A stretch of DNA of 23,441 nucleotides, from IMG/VR virus record IMGVR_UViG_3300013137_000098, positions 1-23,441 of that record; one strand, written 5' to 3'. Shown one piece after another: positions 8,459 to 14,947 of the stretch; the stretch's first letter is position 1; every line of letters begins with the position of its first letter. The notes beneath the pieces were generated by a model. It was not told where the DNA came from. It saw nothing but the letters and a program-made list of their open reading frames with translations, and searched no databases. Both the position numbers and the translations under genes were made by a program. Source of the stretch: a virus.

Positions 8459-8683
8459 CTCACCTCTATATAAAAAATATGACTTATAAGTGAATAAATT
8501 ATTTTCTGGAAATGTATATGATAAACCAGAATGTGTTATTAAACCATTAGTCCATCCAAATATATTAGTAGTTCCACTATTTAATAACCTATTTTCATGG
8601 TCTAATATTTCATATTTATCAATATGTGTATATCTTGTGTGATAAGTTAATGAATTATTTGGTATATTTGGTTCTACAACCAT
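8345..8683 (-). CDS. Virion-associated protein of unknown function, paralogue A
   Basis: The product is 112 residues. It shares most of its length with the following gene (paralogue B) but ends shortly after LDAPFKKVSRTYR in a basic tail (NKDRRI) and lacks the GSAS repeat of B. It is the first gene after the terminator at 8740-8763, and a copy of the bipartite motif sits 16 bases before its ATG, so it probably begins a transcription unit that continues through the fibre, adhesin and portal genes. No catalytic motif, signal peptide or membrane segment is visible. Confidence 0.7.
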   Translation of the reverse strand: MVVEPNIPNNSLTYHTRYTHIDKYEILDHENRLLNSGTTNIFGWTNGLITHSGLSYTFPENNLFTYKSYFLYRGEYYLAAHLLLQSFSGETSMLDAPFKKVSRTYRNKDRRI

Positions 8684-8699
8684 CTTTTTTCTTTTTATT

Positions 8700-8726
8700 A
8701 AAAAGTAAAAAAATGTCTTTTTTGAT
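8700..8726 (-). promoter_or_regulatory. Bipartite motif copy 2 (possible late promoter)
   Basis: On the minus strand ATCAAA (8726-8721) is followed after 13 bases by TACTTTTT (8707-8700) and then AATAAAAAG. The ATG of paralogue A is 16 bases downstream of TACTTTTT. The element lies directly after an intrinsic terminator, the order expected for the end of one transcription unit and the start of the next. The TACTTTTT half resembles the Bacteroidota -7 consensus TAnnTTTG except for the last base. Confidence 0.45.
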
Positions 8727-8739
8727 TTTTTAAAAATAA

Positions 8740-8763
8740 AAGTGGGGTATTTCTACCCCACTT
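8740..8763 (-). terminator. Intrinsic terminator after the tail tube gene
   Basis: A perfect stem pairs 8740-8749 with 8754-8763 around a 4-base loop and contains a GTGGGGTA/TACCCCAC core. On the minus strand it is followed by TTTATTTTTA. It lies 38 bases after the stop of the tail tube gene. It is the only GC-rich hairpin seen in an intergenic region of this window. It probably ends the scaffold, capsid and tail tube transcript. Confidence 0.85.
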
Positions 8764-8801
8764 ACCAAAAAATAATACGATGAATGAAACGAATAGTGAC
8801 T

Positions 8802-9338
8802 TTACGAACCTCTCACTATTGTTGGTGCTATTGATAACCCGGTAAAAGCACTTGTAAGTGTTGAACCGGATAAAAAGTCAGCGTATGTTGGTTCCATACC
8901 AACTAAGGTGACGGTATAACCGTATTTATCACCCATAGCGGCACCTGATGTTTGTGAAGATGTAGTTAATTCAGCGCCTCTAACTCTACCAACTAACCAA
9001 GCATTTCCATAGTTGTCTTGGACTACCACATGTGGTCGTCCATATGCAAGTAGTTTAATTTCATTATTAGTTGAATAATCTATACCTTTCAAATCTAATG
9101 TTAAAGTTTGCGTTACAAAGGTTGTTCCATTTTCTCTTGAAGAAGCTAATTCTTGTGTAAGATTTGAAACACCTTTTAATTCATATTCATAAAGCGTTAC
9201 TGCGCTTAATGAAGTAATAACACCATCAGTTGTCACGGTAGGATTGATTGCACCAAAGTTTGCGAACCATACTTTATAAAGACCACCAACGAACTCTTTA
9301 CATGGTTCTAATCTTCCTTTAGTTATTAAACAAGCCAT
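8802..9338 (-). CDS. Probable tail tube (major tail) protein
   Basis: The product is 178 residues. Characteristic stretches are MACLITKGRLEPCK at the start, VWFANFG, YEYELKG, SSRENGTTFVTQTLTL (about 66-81), EIKLLAYGRPHVVVQDNYG (about 93-111) and GAAMGDKYGYTVTL. This series matches a family I know from Bacteroidota siphoviruses, placed close after the major capsid gene and thought to be the tail tube subunit that polymerises around the tape measure. Composition (beta-rich, few charged clusters) fits a tube protein. It lies between two hairpins: 9362-9395 before it and the terminator at 8740-8763 after it, so its message may be handled separately from the capsid message. The role is by family resemblance, not proven here. 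Confidence 0.72.
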   Translation of the reverse strand: MACLITKGRLEPCKEFVGGLYKVWFANFGAINPTVTTDGVITSLSAVTLYEYELKGVSNLTQELASSRENGTTFVTQTLTLDLKGIDYSTNNEIKLLAYGRPHVVVQDNYGNAWLVGRVRGAELTTSSQTSGAAMGDKYGYTVTLVGMEPTYADFLSGSTLTSAFTGLSIAPTIVRGS

Positions 9339-9361
9339 AATTTTTAATTTTTTTTTTTATT

Positions 9362-9395
9362 AAATTGTGTGGTGATATTTCACACCACACAATTT
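9362..9395 (-). other. Strong hairpin between capsid and tail tube genes
   Basis: A perfect 13-bp stem pairs 9362-9374 with 9383-9395 around an 8-base loop. It begins 18 bases after the stop codon of the capsid gene. In the direction of transcription (minus) it is followed by an A-rich tract rather than a U-tract, so it is not a textbook terminator. It could be a partial terminator, an RNA-processing site or a 3' stabiliser for the capsid message. A U5 stretch on the plus side could stop antisense transcription. Confidence 0.6.
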
Positions 9396-9413
9396 TTAAT
9401 CTGTTTCAACTGA

Positions 9414-10340
9414 TTAGTAAATCCAATAATATACAATTTCAGCACCGATGCCATATTGAACACCAGCAGTAAATCTCATTACGAATCTAACATTTTCTGA
9501 ACCATCTAAATCTGCCATATCTAACACTTTTACTTGGTTAGTGTCGTTCAATAAACCAGTACCGAACCATAAGTTCTCTTTTTCAGCCATAACCATTTCA
9601 CTTGTTGGTAAACCAGATGTTTCAATAATTGGTACACCAGCAAAATATAATGAATTAATTGTTTGGTTAGGACCTTTATTATCATAACCAGCAGCACCTA
9701 AACCATTTGCTCCAAATCCACCTAATGAAATTAAGTAGTTGTAATAAACATCTTTTGCTACATAAAGCACTGGATTAGTTGTATTTAATGCTAAACCAGC
9801 AGCAACAACTTTTGCTAATTCTGCTTGAACATTAGAAGCCGTAATTGTAGTTCCTGATACATCAACAACAGTTGCATCATCTTTGAATAACAAAGTGAAA
9901 CCAGTTAATATATTAGTTGAATGTTGCCATATACCAGTTTCAACAGCAGCACCTACTGATTGTGATAAATTACCGATTAAAAAATCGCTAAAGTTTCTTG
10001 GTAACTCATCAAATGCTGAATAACCCATTTGAATTGCTTCCCAATCTGAGTGAAAATCTTTCTTACAAAGTTGAAGGTTTACTTGAAACTCAACTGGAGT
10101 TAAGATTCTTTCGGTTAATGCGACGGTTCCTGTTGCGGTAAAATCGCAAGTTGCGGCTGCTAAAATACTTGAAGTAGCCAATTTTTTAACAACTTCTTTA
10201 TACTTAATATTTGGTTTAACGGTAATTGTACCATTTCCCAAAGTTGGCGATGCTAAAAGAGCGGCTTGGATATATTGTCCAGCAAACTCACCTGCATATG
10301 TGCTCGTAATAGAAGTAGTAGTTGATAATTTTTGTTCCAT
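9414..10340 (-). CDS. Major capsid protein (HK97 fold expected)
   Basis: The product is 308 residues. It follows a scaffold gene and a prohead protease gene, the normal order for an HK97-type head. The segment LTERILTPVEFQVNLQLCKK (about 75-94), then DFHSDWEA, matches major capsid proteins of Bacteroidota siphoviruses that I recognise. The N-terminal 30 residues are Ser/Thr/Ala-rich without a long Glu/Lys-rich delta domain, consistent with the scaffold being a separate gene. The C-terminal part (GVPIIETSGLPTSEMV, then FRFT-like VMRFTAGVQYG) fits the P-domain end of the HK97 fold. It should form the icosahedral shell. The start codon is chosen 17 bases after the scaffold stop; there is no Shine-Dalgarno site. 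Confidence 0.85.
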   Translation of the reverse strand: MEQKLSTTTSITSTYAGEFAGQYIQAALLASPTLGNGTITVKPNIKYKEVVKKLATSSILAAATCDFTATGTVALTERILTPVEFQVNLQLCKKDFHSDWEAIQMGYSAFDELPRNFSDFLIGNLSQSVGAAVETGIWQHSTNILTGFTLLFKDDATVVDVSGTTITASNVQAELAKVVAAGLALNTTNPVLYVAKDVYYNYLISLGGFGANGLGAAGYDNKGPNQTINSLYFAGVPIIETSGLPTSEMVMAEKENLWFGTGLLNDTNQVKVLDMADLDGSENVRFVMRFTAGVQYGIGAEIVYYWIY

Positions 10341-10357
10341 AATTTCTATTTTTATTT

Positions 10358-10927
10358 TTAATATAACTTTTTGTTATACATATTCTTAAATATGTTATTT
10401 AATTCTTTATTTTTATTCAATGGTTTTTCAATCATTTTACCTAATTTAATTTCAGGTTGAACTTCAGTTTCCATACTTGCTTTAACCTCTTTTTTGAAAT
10501 TAGATTCTGAAAAACTTTGTGCAAGTTGTGTTACAACTTCCATCATTTGCGCGTAATCGCTTTCTAATTTAGCAATCTTTGATGCTAATTCTTCAACTGA
10601 TAATGTAGTTGGTGCTTCTTCTTCCATTTCTTCTTCAACAACTGGCATTTCCTCAGGTGCTTCAATAGGTGCTTCAGGTGCTTCCATTTCTTCAATCTTA
10701 CCACCAGCAACCATTAACTTAGTTCCATCCTCTAAAATATACTCTCCATCTGGAGCAGGATTTCTACCACTTTCATCTACAACAAAGATTTCAATTCCAA
10801 CACCCAATTCACCTTCATAACTTAATATAATACCATCTTTGGTTTTAATATCAATAAGATTAGTTGGTTGTTCTGTTTCCTCTGTTAAGAATGCCTTAAT
10901 TTTACTTACTGCTTCTTTGATATTCAT
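10358..10927 (-). CDS. Capsid scaffold protein
   Basis: The product is 189 residues. Residues about 27-77 look like a small beta domain (IKTKDGIILSYEGELGVGIE and an ILEDGTKLMVAGGKIEE stretch). A strongly acidic Pro/Glu/Met segment follows at about 78-106. A coiled-coil stretch (SVEELASKIAKLESDYAQMM) follows at about 109-140, then a basic Lys-rich C-terminus. Acidic, coiled-coil proteins with a basic tail lying between prohead protease and major capsid genes are scaffolds; the basic tail usually binds the capsid protein. A Pro/Glu-rich middle of this type is common in Bacteroidota phages. Cleavage by the protease at 11006-11875 is likely but no site can be named. A bipartite motif lies 20 bases before its ATG. 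Confidence 0.75.
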   Translation of the reverse strand: MNIKEAVSKIKAFLTEETEQPTNLIDIKTKDGIILSYEGELGVGIEIFVVDESGRNPAPDGEYILEDGTKLMVAGGKIEEMEAPEAPIEAPEEMPVVEEEMEEEAPTTLSVEELASKIAKLESDYAQMMEVVTQLAQSFSESNFKKEVKASMETEVQPEIKLGKMIEKPLNKNKELNNIFKNMYNKKLY

Positions 10928-10947
10928 AATGATTTTTTATTTTTATT

Positions 10948-10974
10948 AAAAAGTAATATAATTACTATTTTGAT
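10948..10974 (-). promoter_or_regulatory. Bipartite motif copy 3 (possible late promoter)
   Basis: On the minus strand ATCAAA (10974-10969) is followed after 13 bases by TACTTTTT (10955-10948) and AATAAAAAT. The scaffold ATG is 20 bases downstream. The element lies in the 78-base gap between the protease and scaffold genes. It would drive the scaffold, capsid and tail tube genes. Confidence 0.45.
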
Positions 10975-11005
10975 TGGTTTTCATTTATATCAATTTGATA
11001 ATAAA

Positions 11006-11875
11006 CTATTTACGCCATTTATCAAATGGATTTTTAACTGCTGTTTTAGTTACTTTTTCTAATTTACATTTACAAGCATCTTCACAATAAGTGGAATATG
11101 GTCCAGGACTAAATGTTAAAGTAATACCTGCTACAACATCACCATTTTTTGCACCTGGTATTCCAGTTGTAATCCATTCACTTAATTTTTTTACTTGGTT
11201 ATCTCTACTTTCACAAATAGGACAATTTTTATCTGCTTTATTTGTTTTCCAAGTATAATAACTATCTAAATCCGATGCTGGATATGTTATTGTTAAATAT
11301 ATTTCTCTAAACTCCTTATCTAAATCTTCATGTTCTTCGTGCTCACACATATGAACTTCCTTTTTACTGAAATTACCTTCTAAACTAAATCCTTTTAATA
11401 CTCCAGTTTCAATATATTCGTTCCATAAATCATCATCAGTAATTTTATAACTTGCCATCCAGGATCCAGCAGGTAAATTAAACCCTAAATAAGTGGATTT
11501 ATCTTTTTCTGGATCTTCAACAATCCAACTTTCAACTAAATAAACTTTACTAATAGGAAATTGATGTTGTAATGTTACATTATCTTTATTTCCATTTATT
11601 ATAAAGTTCTCACTTATTTTTCTTATTGTATCTTTTCTAAATACGATATTAAAACCTTTTCTTGGTATAACTTGGTCTGTTACTAAAATAGGTCCAGTTA
11701 CAATTTTTTTCTTTTCATCTATAATTTTACCTAATTTTAATTCTATTTTCATAGTATTATCTTCTGATAATAATACATAATCTTCTTGAATTGCTGGACT
11801 ATCTACTAATGATATTGCAAATACTGCATCAGTTAATTCATTTTCAATAAGCATTTCATATGTTGGTATTTCCAT
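11006..11875 (-). CDS. Prohead protease (XkdF-like) with Cys-rich C-terminal extension
   Basis: The product is 289 residues. The N-terminal 175 residues follow the XkdF-like putative serine protease pattern: ISLVDSPAI at 21-29, then GPILVTDQVIPR, then TLQHQ with candidate catalytic His104, then AGSWMASYKITDDDLWN and GVLKGFSLEG with candidate Ser164. These proteases clear the scaffold and mature the prohead. The C-terminal 80 residues are unusual: CPIC at 218-221 and CEDACKC at 264-270 give a CxxC...CxxxCxC set. This recalls the Cys pattern at the end of Mu gpF/SPP1 gp7-type minor head proteins, for which no separate gene is seen here. Metal binding is likely. The gene lies directly before the scaffold gene, as expected. 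Confidence 0.78.
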   Translation of the reverse strand: MEIPTYEMLIENELTDAVFAISLVDSPAIQEDYVLLSEDNTMKIELKLGKIIDEKKKIVTGPILVTDQVIPRKGFNIVFRKDTIRKISENFIINGNKDNVTLQHQFPISKVYLVESWIVEDPEKDKSTYLGFNLPAGSWMASYKITDDDLWNEYIETGVLKGFSLEGNFSKKEVHMCEHEEHEDLDKEFREIYLTITYPASDLDSYYTWKTNKADKNCPICESRDNQVKKLSEWITTGIPGAKNGDVVAGITLTFSPGPYSTYCEDACKCKLEKVTKTAVKNPFDKWRK

Positions 11876-11894
11876 TTTGATAATTTATTTTAAT

Positions 11895-11922
11895 AAAAAG
11901 TATTTTTAATATACTTTTTGAT
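11895..11922 (-). promoter_or_regulatory. Bipartite motif copy 4 (possible late promoter) overlapping an AT-rich hairpin
   Basis: On the minus strand ATCAAA (11922-11917) is followed after 14 bases by TACTTTTT (11902-11895) and ATTAAAA. The protease ATG is 19 bases downstream, and the motif begins right after the tape measure stop codon. The same bases form a 9-bp AT-only inverted repeat (11895-11903 with 11911-11919), so a weak terminator cannot be excluded for this copy. Confidence 0.42.
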
Positions 11923-13686
11923 TTATATTGTTCCGTTGGCTACTACTTGTCTATCCAATTGTTGTTGTGTTTGAACATCTTTTGATATAACATAGGTTCT
12001 AACTGGTTGTAATTGTGGTGTAGTTGATGATGGTGAAAAAGTAAATGATGTATTTGGTGATGTTCCACCACCTGCAGGTGCTCCAGTAGGTATTGAACCT
12101 CCACCACCTGACATAGTTCCATCTACTGGCGTAGAAATTATTTTTGATATTTGTGCGGCACCTAATAAACCAGTTGCTACTGATAAAATTGTAGCCATAA
12201 CACCATAATCTTTTTTTGGTACATCTTTCCATATACCCATAATAGCAGCGGCTGTATCAATAATTGTTGATGCTACTGCATATGCTTTCTCCCTTTTAGC
12301 TGATTCGGCTTGTATTTTTGATACAGCTTTATCATATTGTTCTTGTGTAATTTTTTTATCTCTTAATAATTGTTGTTGTCTATTTAATGCTACATTTGTA
12401 AATGCTTGGTCTAATGTTGCTATTGCTTCTAATGATGTTCTTGCACTTTCTATTTGTGTTTGTTTTTTCCACTCTTCAAAATCAGCAGCATCTTCTTTAT
12501 CTTGCTCAATTTTTTCTAGTGCTTTATTTGCTTCTTCTTCTGCTATTTGTTGTTTAGCATCACTAACTCTTTTTTCACTTTCAATTTTTTCATCAGCACC
12601 TTTTGCTTCCCTATTCATCATTTCATTAAATGCTGCATCCATAGCATCATTAAACTCTTTCTCATTCTCCAGCATTATATCTCTGGCATCTTTTTCATTT
12701 TTTTTAATTTCATCCCATAATTCTTTTTCCTTTTGTTTTGTTTTTTCTATTCCTGATTCGGATGCTTCTATTATTTGGTTTCTTCTATTCTGTGTTTTTT
12801 CTGCTAATTGTATATTCTGACCTTCAATTGATGCTCTTTTTAAATATGCTTGTTTTAATATATCTATTTCTTTATCAGCATTAACCTGTGCACCATTTTT
12901 TTTCATAGCACCAGCTACACCTATATTTCTTAATTCTTCTTCTGTTATGCCAAGTTTAATAGCAAGTGCTTTTTCTGCCATTCTTACTTCATCATCATTT
13001 ACTTTTTTAGTTTGCTCAAAGCGTTGTTGCTCTAACTTCATAGCATCATCAATCGCTTTTAATCTTTCTTTTTCAGTTTTAGTTCTATCTCTTGACTGCA
13101 ATAATAATCTATCTATCTGGTTTTGTAAATTAGCATTTGATAATTCTAATAGTATTTGTTGATCCTCTAAATCTTGCTCTGTGGCTTTTAATCCTCTTGC
13201 AGCAGCAGCTGCATCTCTCATACTTTCACCAAGTCTAGTAAAACTTTCCTTAAATGACTTATTACCAGTAATCCAACCTAATACACTATTTTTAAATGTA
13301 TCAAAACCAGCAGTTAAACCAGCCCATTTTTGTTGAACTTTTTCAACTACAGGTGTAAATGTTTTTAACATTGCTACTAAGCCAGTAATTGCACCTACAA
13401 TTGCAGTAATGGATAATAAAATTGGATTTGTTACAAAGGTGGTCATCAATGCTTTACCAACACCAATTATACCTTGCATAAATCCTTTTAATCCAATTTC
13501 ACCTGACTTAAAACTATCAGTTAAATCATTTATTTGTTTTCTAAAATTACCTAAATTGGTTTTTTCAATTTTTTTAGTTTCTGCTAAAACTTCTTTAACT
13601 GCTTTTTTAAACCTATTTATATCAACGGTTGCTTCTTTACCATCTATTGTTAATTTTATAACTTTTTCAGTTGTGTTAGTTGCCAT
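11923..13686 (-). CDS. Tail tape measure protein
   Basis: The product is 587 residues, short for a tape measure. It starts with a small lysine-rich domain (KLTIDGKEATVDINRFKKAV), then a hydrophobic segment at about 67-107 with LLSITAIVGAITGLVAML. A long charged coiled coil follows, rich in Gln, Glu and Lys, at about 150-465. A second Ala-rich hydrophobic region follows at about 465-515 (STIIDTAAAIMGIW, then SVATGLLGAAQ), then a Gly-rich stretch and a C-terminus RTYVISKDVQTQQQLDRQV. This C-terminal signature recurs in tape measure proteins of Bacteroidota phages. Tape measures set tail length and move into the membrane during DNA ejection. If it is the sole length determinant, the tail should be relatively short. 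Its ATG overlaps the stop of a small upstream ORF. Confidence 0.82.
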   Translation of the reverse strand: MATNTTEKVIKLTIDGKEATVDINRFKKAVKEVLAETKKIEKTNLGNFRKQINDLTDSFKSGEIGLKGFMQGIIGVGKALMTTFVTNPILLSITAIVGAITGLVAMLKTFTPVVEKVQQKWAGLTAGFDTFKNSVLGWITGNKSFKESFTRLGESMRDAAAAARGLKATEQDLEDQQILLELSNANLQNQIDRLLLQSRDRTKTEKERLKAIDDAMKLEQQRFEQTKKVNDDEVRMAEKALAIKLGITEEELRNIGVAGAMKKNGAQVNADKEIDILKQAYLKRASIEGQNIQLAEKTQNRRNQIIEASESGIEKTKQKEKELWDEIKKNEKDARDIMLENEKEFNDAMDAAFNEMMNREAKGADEKIESEKRVSDAKQQIAEEEANKALEKIEQDKEDAADFEEWKKQTQIESARTSLEAIATLDQAFTNVALNRQQQLLRDKKITQEQYDKAVSKIQAESAKREKAYAVASTIIDTAAAIMGIWKDVPKKDYGVMATILSVATGLLGAAQISKIISTPVDGTMSGGGGSIPTGAPAGGGTSPNTSFTFSPSSTTPQLQPVRTYVISKDVQTQQQLDRQVVANGTI

Positions 13687-13849
13687 TTCCTTTTATAATT
13701 CTTTTTATAAAAAGTAAATCTCTTTTAATTTGATATTTAATCTCTTTAAATGATAATTTAAGTTTATTTTTTCCTTTGGCTATTTCTATCTCCTTTGATA
13801 AACCAAACCAAGGATCACTATTTAACAATTTTAATATATTTTGTATCAT
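13676..13849 (-). CDS. Small ORF overlapping the tape measure start
   Basis: The frame has 57 codons, from the ATG at 13849-13847 to TAA at 13678-13676. The product starts MIQNILKLLNSDPWFGLSKE, is strongly basic in its second half (many Lys and Ile) and ends IIKGNGN. It fills the gap between the Cys/Tyr-module protein and the tape measure, and it overlaps the tape measure start by 11 bases (ATGGCAACTAA), an arrangement typical of coupled phage genes. A potential start of the same sort of A/T-rich leader as its neighbours precedes it. I recognise no family. Coding is supported by exact filling of the gap and the overlap; against it, the frame is short and copy 5 of the bipartite motif lies within it. 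Confidence 0.55.
   Translation of the reverse strand: MIQNILKLLNSDPWFGLSKEIEIAKGKNKLKLSFKEIKYQIKRDLLFIKRIIKGNGN
13709..13734 (-). promoter_or_regulatory. Bipartite motif copy 5 (possible late promoter)
   Basis: On the minus strand ATCAAA (13734-13729) is followed after 12 bases by TACTTTTT (13716-13709) and then ATAAAAAG; CTTTTTATAAAAAG is a perfect palindrome. The tape measure ATG is 22 bases downstream. The element lies inside the 57-codon small ORF, so it serves either as an internal promoter or shows that the ORF is not coding. Confidence 0.4.
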
Positions 13850-13863
13850 AATTTTAAATTATT

Positions 13864-14931
13864 TTATCCATTACAATTAAATACTTCACCTAATTCTTGA
13901 TTATTTGAATCCCAATATCTAACATACAAGCCATCTGAGTAAAAACCAATTGGTGCAGTTACAGAACAATTTGAACCATTTATATATAACTTACTTGATA
14001 ATGATAATGATGTATTATTCATATCAATAGTTGTTGGTGACGATACAAAGCAAGCACCAGTCCAAGAAGTTTCTGAATAACTTAATGATGCTTCAATACA
14101 ACCAGTAGTTGTTGTGGTCGTAGTTGCAGGACAAGAATATAAATCTGATACTTGACCTACATTACTTATTCTTGCTGCATAAAAACTTGTTAAAAATTGT
14201 AATTTATAAAAATCTCCATTTCCTACAAATGGTGTGGACATATTAGTATCAGTATATAATACTGGTGATGTTGTTAAATCAGTTTTTGAATATAAATAAT
14301 CAGATCCTGATGGACCAGCACAAGCCAATAAATTAGTTGAATAAGTGCTGTCATTTTTAAGACAGAACCAAACTGGACCTGAATAAGGTGTAGTTGTAGT
14401 AGTTGTAGTTGGTGAAGGCGTAGTTGTTGTGGTTGATACTGGTGGATCTGGTGGAACTACAGCACAATTAGCTGCAACACCTAAAGTTTCAACACCACTG
14501 TCCCAATATCTAACTATAGTTCCATCACTATAATAACCATTAGCAGCTGTTACTAAACAAGAAGAATTATGAATATATAATTTTGTTGAAGTTGCCAAAT
14601 TAAGATTATTCATATCAACTGGGCTTTCTGATGCTGAACAAGCAGTATATTGTGTAGATGAATATCTTAAACTATTTGTAGTTACACAACCGGTTGTAGT
14701 TGTAGTAGTTGTTGCCGGCATAGTTAAAGTTATTGAATTAGTGCAAGTTCCAACAGATGTTATTGTTACTGATGTAGCTGTATCATCAACCGTTGCTAAT
14801 TGTCCTAATAACAATTGTGTTTTTGTTGAAGTTACTGGAACTACTGTTCCTATATCAGCAGTAAGGTTAAAGTTTGGTCCTAAATTAGCACCTAAACCTC
14901 CACTTAATGTTATTATTATACTTTTACTCAT
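13864..14931 (-). CDS. Multi-module virion surface protein with Thr linkers
   Basis: The product is 355 residues in five clear parts. Residues 1-71 form an N-terminal domain (IIITLSGGLGANLGPNFNLT, then a VTSVGTCTNSITL-like end) of a type seen at the N-terminus of tail or surface proteins of environmental phages. Three Thr-only or Thr/Pro linkers at about 72-80, 162-181 and 268-275 separate three modules of 75-85 residues. Modules 1 and 3 are clear repeats: each has a first Cys, a Tyr/Ser-rich start, (S/T)KLYI, an xxC, GYYSDG or GFYSDG, RYWDS and a final Cys. Module 2 is a distant relative or a different domain. A related module ends the adhesin at 2758-4548. The role is probably surface adhesion; disulfides are likely. 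Confidence 0.65.
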   Translation of the reverse strand: MSKSIIITLSGGLGANLGPNFNLTADIGTVVPVTSTKTQLLLGQLATVDDTATSVTITSVGTCTNSITLTMPATTTTTTTGCVTTNSLRYSSTQYTACSASESPVDMNNLNLATSTKLYIHNSSCLVTAANGYYSDGTIVRYWDSGVETLGVAANCAVVPPDPPVSTTTTTPSPTTTTTTTPYSGPVWFCLKNDSTYSTNLLACAGPSGSDYLYSKTDLTTSPVLYTDTNMSTPFVGNGDFYKLQFLTSFYAARISNVGQVSDLYSCPATTTTTTTGCIEASLSYSETSWTGACFVSSPTTIDMNNTSLSLSSKLYINGSNCSVTAPIGFYSDGLYVRYWDSNNQELGEVFNCNG

Positions 14932-14947
14932 TTTATATTTTTATTTT

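Noticed and set aside
11999-12232. Minus-strand ORF rich in Trp, Tyr and Arg inside the tape measure gene
   Set aside because: It is an alternative frame of the 3' part of the tape measure gene, with no leader, and the tape measure frame has a clear family signature there.
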